Of a DNA stretch of 64,000 bases, positions 27,354-36,284 are shown one piece after another. The stretch is from Niabella ginsenosidivorans (lineage in GTDB: Bacteria > Bacteroidota > Bacteroidia > Chitinophagales > Chitinophagaceae), in contig NZ_CP015772.1 in NCBI RefSeq assembly GCF_001654455.1, positions 868,001 to 932,000 of the forward strand. The letters are read 5' to 3'. Made by a program: the position numbers and the translations under genes. The stretch's first letter is position 1, and every line of letters begins with the position of its first letter. Below the pieces are notes generated by a model. It saw only the letters and a list, made by a program, of their open reading frames with translations. It was not told where the DNA came from and did not search any database.

Positions 27354-27535
27354 GGATGACAAGTAAATAAAGTGTCGTCATGCTGTCCCGAATCTATCGG
27401 GAGGAGTGTAACACAGCCGAAGCATCTCCGGATAATCGGTTGGTCTCAATACCCGGGAGACCCTTTCGTTCCTTCCGCTTTCAGCGGAATACAGTCAGGG
27501 TGACGAATACTATAGTATTTGTCATTAACAGCCAC
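27354..27535. repeat. Long family C repeat, partner of 58866-59035
   Basis: About 180 bases share most positions with 58866-59035: GACAAGTAAATAAAG, GTCGTCATGCTG, GCCGAAGCATCTC, GGATAATCGGT, CTTCCGCTTTCAGCGGAATAC and GTCAGGGTGACGAA occur in the same order, ending in TTGTCATTAACAGC. Pieces of the same unit fill most other gaps of the window. No coding capacity is credible. Confidence 0.7.
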
Positions 27536-27689
27536 AAATAAACAGAGTTTAAGTTCTTTAAAATGACGAACCTTTTTACCGTCACTTTGGATATCCTGTT
27601 TGCGGTGCAAAAGCAACGTGGTGATGACGTTTTTTTGTGGAGCTTCATCCGAACTTTCGGATGGCTGGAAAGCAGCTTCAGCCTAATTA

Positions 27690-27895
27690 TAGAAATTCTA
27701 AAGCCGAGCGTCCCGCCCTCCCGGGTTGGTCAATTGTGGCGGGACACACCACTATATTCTAAAGCTGATAGTAGTGCCCCGCCGGAATCAGGCCGTAATT
27801 CCTGCCCGTTCGGTTCAGGCGGGGATTCCGGCTGCCCTTTTTGCGATCGTTTTTGGGCAAGCAAAAAGGATCAGAAAGAAAAAGAAGATAAGTAA
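27690..27895 (+). repeat. Family B multi-hairpin element, copy 1
   Basis: Three stems occur in order: GTCCCGCC (27710-27717) with GGCGGGAC (27738-27745), CCGGAATC (27782-27789) with GATTCCGG (27824-27831), and GATCGTTTTTG (27845-27855) with CAAAAAGGATC (27862-27872, one mismatch). The linker CACTATATTCTAAAGCTGATAG joins the first two stems. The same order is found at 31140-31310 and, inverted, at 39215-39350. The rest of the 1112-base gap (27163-28274) holds family C repeats and another family C fragment near 28000-28060. Frames across it are repeat translations. Confidence 0.7.
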
Positions 27896-28274
27896 TCGAA
27901 CTTATTAAACAAAAGCAAATTGTTTCATAAAAGATACACAGCAAATCAACAATTTGAAAATGCGTCATTGGCAGCGCAACGCAGTGGACCGTAGGTGTCA
28001 TCATTTGAAGAGATGTTTCGGCTACTCCCGCTGTTGCGGGATCCGCTCAACATGACGATCGAGTGTATTTGATTCTTTAATGTGTGCCAAAGCATATCCA
28101 GCATTGCAGAGGCTCCTCCCCGTTTACCTGCCGGCAAGGACTGCTCCCGCTGTCGTGGGATGCGCCTAAGATGGCGGAAGGTTATAACGCAACGCTTCAT
28201 GATTTTTTAATGATGGCAGCATTAAAGAAATTCATTATCTTTTGCCCTTTCATTACCAAAGCTTGTAGAAAACT

Positions 28275-30650
28275 ATGGATAAGAGCAGGAGAGACTTTTT
28301 GAAAACGGCAACTATTTTATCGGGCGCAGCCGGGTTAACCAACGTGCTGCCCACTTCTATTGCAAAAGCAGCCAGCATTAATGCAACCCCGGGCAGCACC
28401 TTTATGGATGCAGAGCATATCGTTTTCCTGATGCAGGAGAATCGCTCCTTTGATCATATGTTCGGGTGTCTGCAGGGCGTGCGCGGGTTTAATGACCCCA
28501 GGATCAAAACACTGCCGGATCAGAATAAAGCATGGATCCAGAAGGATAAAAAAGGCAATGCCTATACGCCGTTCCACATCGACATTAATAAAACAAAAAT
28601 AACCTGGCAGGGCGGGTTGCCGCACGACTGGCCGGATCAGAGCGCCGCGCGCAATCATGGCAAATATGATCAGTGGATCCCGCAAAAATCAGTAATGTGC
28701 ATGGGGCATTACCAAAGAACGGATGTGCCTTTTTATTATGCCCTGGCAGATGCGTTTACCATTTGCGATCATCATTTCTGTGCTTCTCTTACAGGCACCA
28801 CGCCCAACCGGCTGTTCTTCTGGACGGGCAATATCCGCCCGGATCTTTCCGGTAAGAGCAAGCCTGCCGTGCGCAATTCACAGGCGGAATCGAGGGATAA
28901 TGTGTATGTAGACTGGAGCTCCTTCCCGGAGCTGCTGGAAGACAGCGGGGTGGACTGGCGCATTTACCAGAATGAACTGTGGACGGCCAACCTGGAAGAG
29001 GAAATCGATTACTGGCTGGGCAATTATGGCGATAACGCGGTGGAGTATATTAAGAACCATCGCGTGAAATTATCTGCTTATTTCAGGAAGCATGGGGATG
29101 CAACCGGCAAACAGAAAATACCGGCATCTGATATTCAGGAACGATATGACCGGTTATCCCAACGCGAAAAGAACCTGGTGGACAAAGCGTTTACCACCAA
29201 TATCCATCAGGAGGGTTATTTAGAGCTGGAACCCTTCACCTTTACGGATGATGCGGGTGCACAGAAAACGGTAAACATCCCCAAGCAGGATATTTTTAAA
29301 CAGTTCCGGCAAGATGTACAGAATGGAAAACTGCCCGCTGTTTCCTGGCTGGTAGCCCCGCAAAGTTTTTCAGATCATACCAGCACACCGTTATACGGCA
29401 CCTGGTATGTATCTGAAGCGCTGAAAATTTTAACGGACAACCCGGAGGTGTGGAAAAAAACCATTTTTATTTTAACCTATGATGAGAACGATGGGTATTA
29501 TGATCACCTGGCGCCCTTTGTGGTTCCCAAAAAAGGAGACCCTTCCACCGGCAAAGTGTCGGACGATATTGATCCTACTGCCGATTTTTCCTGGGAGCAT
29601 GATCTGCCCATCGGCCTGGGCTACCGGGTGCCTTTTATTGTGGCATCGCCCTGGAGCAAAGGCGGCTATGTAAATTCAGAGATCTTTGATCACACTTCCA
29701 CGCTTATGTTCCTGGAGCAGTTTCTTTCAAAGAAAACCGGTAAGCAGATCCGCAGTCCGCATATCAGCAGCTGGCGGCGGGCTATTTGCGGAGACCTGAG
29801 CTCTGTATTCCGCCCCTATAATGGAGAAACCTACCCGCTGCCGGAATCGCTGGCAAGAGCCACTGTTGTGGAGCATATCCAGAATGCCCGTAATAAACCG
29901 GAGCAAAAACCGCCGGCTCCGTTAAGTCAAAATGAAATAGAGGCAATCAATCAGCATCCCGCCTGGGCCGATGTAAATAAAGACCGGATGCCGCAACAGG
30001 AAAAAGGCACCCGGCCCGCATCTGCATTGCCTTACCGGCTGTATGCAGATTGTATGCTTAGTGCGGATAAAAGATCAGTGACCTTACATTTGAAAGCGGA
30101 TGCAAAAGAACATGCAAATGAGCCGGTATTAAGAGGTGCACCGTTTAATGTATATACACCGGCAACCTATAATTCAGTAGCGGGTAAAACCTGGTTTTAT
30201 GCGGTAGGTGCCGGTAAAGCCATAGAAGATCATTATAGCATCGATCAGTTTTCCAATAACAAATACAACCTGGTGGTACAGGGGCCTAACGGCTTTTTCC
30301 GTCATTTTAAAGGCGCAGCAACCGGTGCGTATATTACCGTGCAATGTGAGTATGTGCGGCATCGGCTGTTCCGTAAAAAAGTAAACGGGAACCTGGAAGT
30401 AATGATCCGCAACCATTCCTCGGCGCCGCAGCAGCTCCTGTTAAAAGATCATGCGTATGGATTGGAGCAGCAGGAAGTTGCCATAAAACCCAATGCAGAA
30501 AAACGGATCAAGATAAGGCTGGAGGGCAGCAATCACTGGTACGACTTTTCTGTTCTGCTAAAAGATGATCCTTCATTTGAATGGCATTATGCCGGGCATG
30601 TGGAAACAGGGAAGGCATCTATTACCGATCCGCAGATGGCCGGAAGCTGA
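28275..30650 (+). CDS. Phosphocholine-specific phospholipase C, Tat-exported
   Basis: The 791-residue enzyme would hydrolyse phosphatidylcholine or sphingomyelin outside the cytoplasm. A twin-arginine signal SRRDFLKTATILSG opens the chain. The phosphoesterase domain shows EHIVFLMQENRSFDHMFGCLQGVRGFNDP (metal ligands Glu-Asn), HYQRTDVPFYYALADAFTICDHHFCASLTGTTPNRL with the conserved catalytic Thr, and WLVAPQSFSDHTSTPLYG and FILTYDENDGYYDHLAPF with the late metal ligands. From about residue 600 two beta-sandwich repeats typical of this family (DUF756 type) follow. The gene stands alone between repeat arrays. The acid phosphatase branch of the same superfamily is a less likely alternative. Confidence 0.92.
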   Translation: MDKSRRDFLKTATILSGAAGLTNVLPTSIAKAASINATPGSTFMDAEHIVFLMQENRSFDHMFGCLQGVRGFNDPRIKTLPDQNKAWIQKDKKGNAYTPFHIDINKTKITWQGGLPHDWPDQSAARNHGKYDQWIPQKSVMCMGHYQRTDVPFYYALADAFTICDHHFCASLTGTTPNRLFFWTGNIRPDLSGKSKPAVRNSQAESRDNVYVDWSSFPELLEDSGVDWRIYQNELWTANLEEEIDYWLGNYGDNAVEYIKNHRVKLSAYFRKHGDATGKQKIPASDIQERYDRLSQREKNLVDKAFTTNIHQEGYLELEPFTFTDDAGAQKTVNIPKQDIFKQFRQDVQNGKLPAVSWLVAPQSFSDHTSTPLYGTWYVSEALKILTDNPEVWKKTIFILTYDENDGYYDHLAPFVVPKKGDPSTGKVSDDIDPTADFSWEHDLPIGLGYRVPFIVASPWSKGGYVNSEIFDHTSTLMFLEQFLSKKTGKQIRSPHISSWRRAICGDLSSVFRPYNGETYPLPESLARATVVEHIQNARNKPEQKPPAPLSQNEIEAINQHPAWADVNKDRMPQQEKGTRPASALPYRLYADCMLSADKRSVTLHLKADAKEHANEPVLRGAPFNVYTPATYNSVAGKTWFYAVGAGKAIEDHYSIDQFSNNKYNLVVQGPNGFFRHFKGAATGAYITVQCEYVRHRLFRKKVNGNLEVMIRNHSSAPQQLLLKDHAYGLEQQEVAIKPNAEKRIKIRLEGSNHWYDFSVLLKDDPSFEWHYAGHVETGKASITDPQMAGS

Positions 30651-31060
30651 TCCATAAGCATTGTCATGGTGAGGCACAAATAATAGAGAAATTAAGTTCT
30701 TTAAATCCGATGGCTATCGGATGACAAACTTTTTTACCGTCACCCTGAGTGGAGCAAAGCGATTCCGAAGGTTCGGAACGAAGGGTCTCTAACTTTTGTA
30801 GAGATTTACCTTCGGTGAAATTGTTCTCCACTCCGCTTCGCTACGGTCGAATCCGATAGCTATCAGATGACGGAACTATATATATTCATTTCCAACAACT
30901 TGCAACACTTGTCATTAACTGCCAACCATAAAAGCGTTGCTTTTATACTCATTAAAATGACAAAAATGATTGTCATGGTGAGCCTGTCATAGTGAGGCAA
31001 CCATAAAAACATTGCATTTAAGTTCATTCGGATGACAAATTTTTTTTAATCGTCATCCCG
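30651..31060. repeat. Family C repeats after the phospholipase gene
   Basis: Part of the 1074-base gap 30651-31724, which has no gene before map. About 30690-30810 is the near-perfect inverted partner of 21282-21385. Further fragments (AACCATAAAAGCGTTG, GTCATGGTGAGGCAACC) follow up to about 31060, and another fragment lies at 31405-31480. Confidence 0.6.
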
Positions 31061-31139
31061 AGATATCAATTTGCGTTGCAAAATCAATGTGATGATGACG
31101 TATGTATTTATTCTTTCAAGTTGAAAGAGGTTTCTAAAT

Positions 31140-31320
31140 GTAGGGCTATATCAGCTTAATGATAGTAATTCAACAGCTGAGCGTTTCGCTGAAAGCGGAA
31201 CATACCACTATATGCTGAAGCTGATAGAAGTTCCCCCCGAAATCGTGCCGTAACCGATTTCGGAAGTCTTTTTTGGGTACCTTTTTGGACAAGCAAAAAG
31301 GTACAAATAAAAAAATACCA
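31140..31320 (+). repeat. Family B multi-hairpin element, copy 2
   Basis: Stems: GTTTCGC (31183-31189) with GCGGAAC (31195-31201, one G-U pair), CCGAAATC (31237-31244) with GATTTCGG (31256-31263), and GTACCTTTTTG (31277-31287) with CAAAAAGGTAC (31294-31304). Relative to the copy at 27690 the second and third stems carry paired changes on both arms, so complementarity is kept although sequence differs. The loop of the second stem reads GTGCCGTAACC, the same as in copy 3. Confidence 0.7.
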
Positions 31321-31677
31321 GGGGAGTTTTAAATAAGATATACAAGTAAATGGAAAAAAGGTATTACAAATCAGTTACTTACAAATGCGTCATTGGCAGC
31401 GCAGCCGAGGGATCTCTGTATTCTCAGAGAGATTCCTCCGCTCATTCCGCTCTGCTCCATTCGGTCGGAATGACGTTCCTTATGTAGATTCATTTCCAAT
31501 AACTTACAACACTTGTCATTAACAGCTTGCCGAACTGCGAACCATGATTCGATTGCAACCATGCCCTTCGTCAATCCCGATAGCTATCGGCACGGCAAAA
31601 GGTCATGCTTTGTGTCCTCATCAAACCAGAAATGTTATACAGCCGCCGGCAAAGGTGCAGTTACAAAAAGAAATTAA

Positions 31678-31695
31678 AGCGGTAATTTTACCGCT
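31678..31695 (+). promoter_or_regulatory. Perfect palindrome upstream of map
   Basis: AGCGGTAA and TTACCGCT flank a TT spacer, a perfect 8-bp inverted repeat ending 29 bases before the map start. It could be a protein-binding site or an RNA hairpin in the leader. No T run follows, so a terminator is unlikely. Confidence 0.4.
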
Positions 31696-31724
31696 AAACC
31701 TACTTAGGTCTAAAAAAATAAAAC

Positions 31725-32489
31725 ATGTCCATAACAAAAGAATCGGAGCTGGCAGGTATGCAAAACGCCGGCAAAGCCGTTGCCCATACACTAAAACAAA
31801 TGATGGACTATGCCCGGCCGGGAATGAGCACAAAAGAGTTGGATGATTATGGAGCAAAAATTTTAGCAGATTTTGGCGCAAGGTCTGCTCCGTATTTAAC
31901 CTATGGGTTTCCCGGGTGCACCTGTATCAGTATTAATAATGAATTCTGCCACGGCATACCATCGCACAAGCGGATCTTAAAAGAAGGCGACCTGGTAAAT
32001 ATTGATGTATCTGCGGAGCTGAACGGCTTTTGGGCAGACAATGGCGCTTCCTTTGTTTTGGGGCAGGATATGCATCAACATCAAAAATTAGTAGCAGCTT
32101 CTAAAGCAATATTAAAACAGGCCATAGACCATATTAAAGGCGGGGTCAAAATTGCAGACGTGGGTCACTTAATGGAAACGGCAGCAAAAAAGCAGGGCTT
32201 TATGGTTATCAAAAACCTGGGTGGGCATGGCATTGGCCGCAGCCTGCATGAGCAGCCGGAAGCGTTACTCAATTACAAAGACCGGTTTGATCAGCGGCGT
32301 TTTAAAAAGAACTCCGTTGTAGCCATTGAAACGTTTATTGCTACCCACTCCACCTATGCAACGGAGCTGAACGATGGATGGACGCTGGTAGGCAATAAAG
32401 GCGGCTATATGGCCCAGCATGAGCATACTATAATGGTAACCGGCGGCAAGCCCGTTATACTAACGGAAATGAACGGGATTTTTAATTAA
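31725..32489 (+). CDS. map: Methionine aminopeptidase, type I
   Basis: This enzyme removes the initiator methionine from nascent proteins. The 254-residue chain carries all five metal ligands of the pita-bread fold: Asp in VNIDVSAE (about residue 96), Asp in FWADNGASF (about 107), His in GGHGIGRSLHE (about 170), Glu in VAIETF and Glu in MAQHEHTI. It lacks an N-terminal zinc-finger extension. It is not in the ribosomal-protein cluster where Bacteroidota usually keep one map gene, and it stands among repeats, so it may be an additional copy. A 460-base repeat-filled stretch follows. Confidence 0.93.
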   Translation: MSITKESELAGMQNAGKAVAHTLKQMMDYARPGMSTKELDDYGAKILADFGARSAPYLTYGFPGCTCISINNEFCHGIPSHKRILKEGDLVNIDVSAELNGFWADNGASFVLGQDMHQHQKLVAASKAILKQAIDHIKGGVKIADVGHLMETAAKKQGFMVIKNLGGHGIGRSLHEQPEALLNYKDRFDQRRFKKNSVVAIETFIATHSTYATELNDGWTLVGNKGGYMAQHEHTIMVTGGKPVILTEMNGIFN

Positions 32490-32942
32490 AACCTGGGCTG
32501 CATCCACAACAAATAACATTTTTTTTATTGGCCCGGCTTCAGTGCTTCCGGCAGCGGTCTTGCCCGTCCGTACCGGCGCTCAGGCGGGCGTCGCACAGTA
32601 CTCCCGCAATCACGGGATTTGCTCAGCCTGTGCCTACCGCAGGCAGGCATGACGTGAGCGTAATGGCAAAAAAAGTGTCGTCACCCTGACCGAAGCGCAG
32701 CGGAGCGGAAGGGTCTCATGATTGTCTGCGCTCCGTTCCTATTGAGCCGGTATCAAAATTATCTCCTCCCGGTCAGTGAGGGCACTGACCGTGGCACAGG
32801 GGCAAAGCAAGTAGGGCGGGGTGGTGCCCTTCCGGAATTGTGTCGTAATCTCCCAGCAAGCTACTGAAGTCAGGGGACTTTTTTAATCTCTTTGCGCTTG
32901 CTTCTCAAAACACCTTTTCATCGCAGCATACAAAATCTCGCC
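32490..32942. repeat. Non-coding gap with family C repeats and a perfect hairpin
   Basis: Pieces seen include a CTCCCGCAATCACGGGAT arm near 32600, GGCATGACGTGAGCGTAAT near 32650, and CACCCTGACCGAAGCGCAGC followed by GGAGCGGAAGGGTCTC near 32690. GGTCAGTG (32771-32778) and CACTGACC (32783-32790) form a perfect stem with an AGGG loop. No gene is supported. Confidence 0.55.
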
Positions 32943-33186
32943 AAAGCGTAAACAAGAGTAGCAGAAGGCGGGCACAATATTGAGCCGGAGGTGATTGAAC
33001 GAAGAATATATTAGAGGAATTAAAAATTTGTTCGATATTTATTTTCCAATTGTTGACGGAGTATTGATCTTTGACAATTCGGAAGGCAGACATGAGCTTT
33101 TGGCCGACAAACAAATTGACGGTGTCTTAAATATTGTAAATCACATCAAGTTTAACCTTTTAAAAAATTACTATGACAACAACTGA
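32943..33186 (+). pseudogene. Zeta-toxin family remnant, C-terminal end only
   Basis: The last part of a zeta-type kinase can be read across two frames. AAA-GCG-TAA-ACA-AGA-GTA-GCA gives KA*TRVA and continues as EGGHNIEPEVIERR. After one extra A near 33005 it goes on in the next frame as YIRGIKNLFDIYFPIVDGVLIFDNSEGRHEL to a stop at 33184. The EGGHNI, RR-Y-RGI-NL and DN-S elements are typical of the C-terminus of bacterial zeta toxins, which phosphorylate UDP-sugars or similar small molecules. The Walker A half is absent: upstream DNA is repeat sequence. One stop, one frameshift and loss of the N-terminus show a dead gene. Confidence 0.75.
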
Positions 33187-33325
33187 AATTCAAATAGACG
33201 AAAAAAATCGGATTCTTAAAGGACTTGAAAAAGTCTACGAAAAATTGATCGAATTCAAAAAAGCCAAAAACAGCGAATTGGTTATCATTCGTGATAATAA
33301 AATCGTGAAAATAAAACCCGAATAA
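33173..33325 (+). CDS. Small 50-residue protein overlapping the zeta remnant, possible antitoxin relic
   Basis: An ATG at 33173 opens MTTTEIQIDEKNRIL and reads through LKGLEKVYEKLIEFKKAKNSELVIIRDNKIVKIKPE to a stop at 33323. The frame overlaps the end of the zeta remnant by 14 bases, the type of overlap found in bicistronic toxin-antitoxin genes. The product is lysine-rich, with one amphipathic helix and a short beta hairpin. It is intact although its partner is broken. I do not recognise a family; an antitoxin role is inferred only from position. The AT-rich composition matches the remnant rather than the surrounding repeats. Confidence 0.5.
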   Translation: MTTTEIQIDEKNRILKGLEKVYEKLIEFKKAKNSELVIIRDNKIVKIKPE

Positions 33326-34319
33326 AAGCAAGCACAAGCGTTCTCTAAATAGAGATTCAGACAGGAGCTACACCTTTATGCACCCTTACTCCTTCGTGAA
33401 CCGTACCACTGGTCATAGAACGCCTTTCCTGCACCACCATCACACTGACCTGAATGCCTGACGTCCCCACACGCAACATCACCCTGACCGAAGCGCAGCG
33501 GAGCGGAAGCCCGCCCGGCTAAACGCCGTTCGGACGGGGGGGCTCTCAATTATCGGGGAGTTTGTTATTACAGGGATGCTTCGGCTGTGGTCGGGATGAC
33601 GATTGAAAAAATTGTCATCCCAATAAACTTAATAGCAACGCTTTTATGATTGCCTCAGGACGACATTTTTCCCGGCTGCGTACGGCAAAATTGAAAAGTT
33701 TAAACAAGTTCAGGAACAATGCAATGTGCAGTGAGTAATACAACTCCGGAATATTCGTCCGGGGGATCATTTTTTTGGTTGATTTTTTAAGTAATGAGCG
33801 TTGAAGAAACGGGTAAACAGGTACCACCCCCACCTGCGGGGTACCCACGGGCACCTGAAATCCGGGGCCGTGCAGCTTTTACCTGCGCGCGCGAAGCAAA
33901 AACCTGAATTTTTGAAACTTTTTTCTCAGGCAGGCCACCTCCACAGGTGGACAACCCCACCCTTCTGCCTTCAGCGTCGAAGGTTAAAGGGTACCCCGGG
34001 GTATAAAAAAAGCTTTGCGCGCGCGGCTTTCAGGTAGGCTGGCAAAGCTTTTTGCTGCAACGCCGGAGGTTTTTGCTTCGGCGGTTTAGGTATTGGGTGG
34101 GTATGGGGTGCTTTTAAGTAGGCAGGGTAGGCTTTAAGGTACCTATGTATAACCGGGTGGTGGGTACGCTGCTGCCGGTGGACTGAGAAGCGGCTGTCCC
34201 GGGCCTGTAAAGTAGGTGCCCACCTGTCCTCCTTGTTCTACCAATGCAGGTACCTGCACCACCCGCCCGGCGGATTTTGCTAATCGTAAAAGAGTAAGTA
34301 TTTTCGAAAAAACTGCTCC
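33326..34319. other. Long gap: family C repeats, then GC-rich stretch full of ACCTG words
   Basis: 33470-33660 is family C repeat. From about 33780 to 34290 the DNA becomes GC-rich and contains many ACCTG/CAGGT and GGTACC-like words (for example GGGTACCC near 33840 and AGGTACCT near 34137). A strong hairpin is made by AAAAAGCTTTGC (34007-34018) and GCAAAGCTTTTT (34042-34053), a perfect 12-bp stem with GCGCGC in the loop. No gene with a sensible product was found in any frame. The nature of the stretch is unknown. Confidence 0.5.
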
Positions 34320-34802
34320 ATGAAAATAGTTACAAAACTTTCTGAAAGCGACATTATCCAATTTGGTTTTTACGTCCTTTATAGAAAATGGGTTATGAAA
34401 ATCGTTACAGGGCTGATGATTTTAACGGTACTCTTTTCACTCTTGTTTCCGGAAATAGTAAAACCGGATATGCCAAACGTGTTTCTATTTCCATTCATCT
34501 TCCTGGTTGTGCTCCCTGTTTTTGTATATGTAGCGTCTAAAAGGGATTTTAAGAATAATCGCCGGATGCATGAACAGGTAGAATATGTTTTTGACGATCA
34601 AAACCTGGTTATTAACGGGGAATCATTTAATATGACCATGACCTGGGATAAGATTTTCAGGGTTACTAAAACCAAAAGGTGGATACTTTTTTGGCAAACC
34701 CGGAATATGGCAAGCCTGGTGCCGTTGAAAGACATTTCAGCAGGCGACATGCTCCTGTTAAAAAAAATACTTAATGAACGTGGTGTAAAAAATAACCTAT
34801 AA
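34320..34802 (+). CDS. YcxB-like membrane protein
   Basis: The 160-residue protein has two membrane helices (about residues 28-47 and 55-75), followed by a cytosolic beta-rich domain. The features QVEYVFDDQNLVINGES, MTWDKIFRVTKTKRWILFWQTRN and a closing helix are characteristic of the YcxB-like family of unknown function, in which the soluble part resembles a small PH-like fold. It is followed by a 171-base gap and a secreted protein on the same strand, with no sign of a shared function. Confidence 0.75.
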   Translation: MKIVTKLSESDIIQFGFYVLYRKWVMKIVTGLMILTVLFSLLFPEIVKPDMPNVFLFPFIFLVVLPVFVYVASKRDFKNNRRMHEQVEYVFDDQNLVINGESFNMTMTWDKIFRVTKTKRWILFWQTRNMASLVPLKDISAGDMLLLKKILNERGVKNNL

Positions 34803-34973
34803 TAAAAGATTGTATTGTATATGCTTGGTCTCCAATATACATACACTGCCTGCCAGGCAGATGCGCAAATTGGAAAGCAACCGCTGGAGTAATCAAACGA
34901 ACTAAAAAGCCAAAAGACGCCAAAGCAATTCTAAATTTGTTCATTACGCCGATCTAAAAATTAAGAGTAATTA

Positions 34974-35906
34974 ATGAAACAAACATCTATCCTTGTAATC
35001 CTTATATTTTATTTTTTTGCATCCGGCTATGCGCAGGTTGCATTTAAAGTAATTAACGGGATAACCAAACAACCGGTCAAAGAAGAAACCTGCAGCATTA
35101 TAAAGGATGGAGATGCCCTGGCAGATATTGACGTAACGGATAGCCTGGGCGTCTTTACACCGCGGATCGTGCCGGATAGTAATGCCACCTATCAGTTATG
35201 GATTGATGCAGAAGGTTTCAGATCTTTAAAAAAAGAAATAGATTTACGTTCCAATAAGGTTTATACAATTTTTATTTTCCCTGATAAAAAAGCGATTCAA
35301 AAAATACCTGGTTACAGTTACGGTGGTTGTTCTACTGTTGAGTTTGGGGATTATGAACCCGGGACGCCGGAATCGCTTACTGATCTGCCGGATAGCATCC
35401 GGGAAAAACTGGAAAAACATTTACTAAACCGGTTGGGTAAAAAGTTCTATTCAAAGCTAAAGCTCAATGGCGGGCAAATTGTTGATCTGGACAGATTATA
35501 TATAGTAAACCCCAGGGCCAGGTATTACCAGTGGGTGCCTTATAGCTATTATTTATGCTTTTCGTTTCAGGCTCCGGAAAAAGGAATCGGGTTATACACC
35601 GCCAAAATCGTTCTTGATAAAAATGGAAATATTGCAAAGGAAATAGAACTGCCGGATATTAGTTCTCACCCGGAAAAGGCGAATATAATAGCACGCAAAT
35701 CCGCATTACTAATTGCAAAAAAGAGCGGTTTTACTGAAAAGACGGGTAAAATAACGTTGGATTATAGTTCGGACGCAGGTTCATTAACCTGGTGTTTTGA
35801 ACGAACCATTAAGGACAACGGGCTTACTTTTGTGCGGGAAACGCTGAAGATTGATGCGCATAACGGAAAAGTACTGGGAATAAGTAACTCACATGGAATA
35901 CGATAA
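34974..35906 (+). CDS. Secreted protein of unknown function with carboxypeptidase-regulatory-like N-terminus
   Basis: The 310-residue product has a clear signal peptide ending at GYAQ. The next 75 residues (FKVINGITKQPVKEETCSI ... YQLWIDAEGFRSLKKEIDL) look like the beta-sandwich carboxypeptidase-regulatory domain common in exported Bacteroidota proteins. The remainder, residues 110-310, contains PDSIREKLEKHLLNRLGKKFYSKL and a region around TAKIVLDKNGNIAKEIELPD that resembles PepSY-type repeats only loosely. I do not recognise the whole. It is probably periplasmic; there is no lipobox Cys. It has no operon partner in view. Confidence 0.6.
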   Translation: MKQTSILVILIFYFFASGYAQVAFKVINGITKQPVKEETCSIIKDGDALADIDVTDSLGVFTPRIVPDSNATYQLWIDAEGFRSLKKEIDLRSNKVYTIFIFPDKKAIQKIPGYSYGGCSTVEFGDYEPGTPESLTDLPDSIREKLEKHLLNRLGKKFYSKLKLNGGQIVDLDRLYIVNPRARYYQWVPYSYYLCFSFQAPEKGIGLYTAKIVLDKNGNIAKEIELPDISSHPEKANIIARKSALLIAKKSGFTEKTGKITLDYSSDAGSLTWCFERTIKDNGLTFVRETLKIDAHNGKVLGISNSHGIR

Positions 35907-36284
35907 CCCCGTTTGTGCTGCACCAATACAGGTACACCGCCAGCCCGGTAAATGCGCAAATTGGGTAAGGGCGAATGCGCTTACGGGTTCCCGTAAAAAT
36001 ATGCTTTGTGCAGAAAATATATTTGCCTAAACCGCCGTAGAGGATTTTTTATAAATTGTAAAAATTGAGTATATTAGCAAAACAACCATTTGTAAAAATT
36101 GAAACTGCTAAAGCACAAATGCCAGAACGGTTGCGGAAAAAATAAATTTTTAACTAATAAAAGCGATGGCATGGCCCGTGTGTAAGCGTTTACAAACGAC
36201 TATAAACGTTAGTAATTGCGATAATCGGCGAGTTGGGCGTAATTATAGAACGACCAAAGCACTAAAAAAGTAAGACAAAATAAA
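35907..36284. other. AT-rich gap before the TIR gene, including one arm of an inverted repeat
   Basis: The stretch contains short repeated words (TTTGTAAAAATTGA near 36090, ACAAACGACTATAAACGTTAG near 36193) and no gene. GTTGGGCGTAATTAT at 36232-36246 is the left arm of an imperfect inverted repeat whose right arm (36/37 kb junction, 37136-37150) overlaps the stop of the TIR gene. Confidence 0.5.

Noticed and set aside
27563-27895. 110-residue open frame ending in a Lys-rich tail
   Set aside because: It runs through family C and family B repeats, and similar peptides (FDPFCLPKNDRKKG-like) appear at other copies of the same hairpin, so it is repeat translation, not a gene.
36193-36246. Complete integron attC site before the TIR gene
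   Set aside because: GTTAG and GTTGGGC words occur, but the paired R and L boxes and the folded stem of an attC could not be built; only the inverted repeat around the gene is reported.
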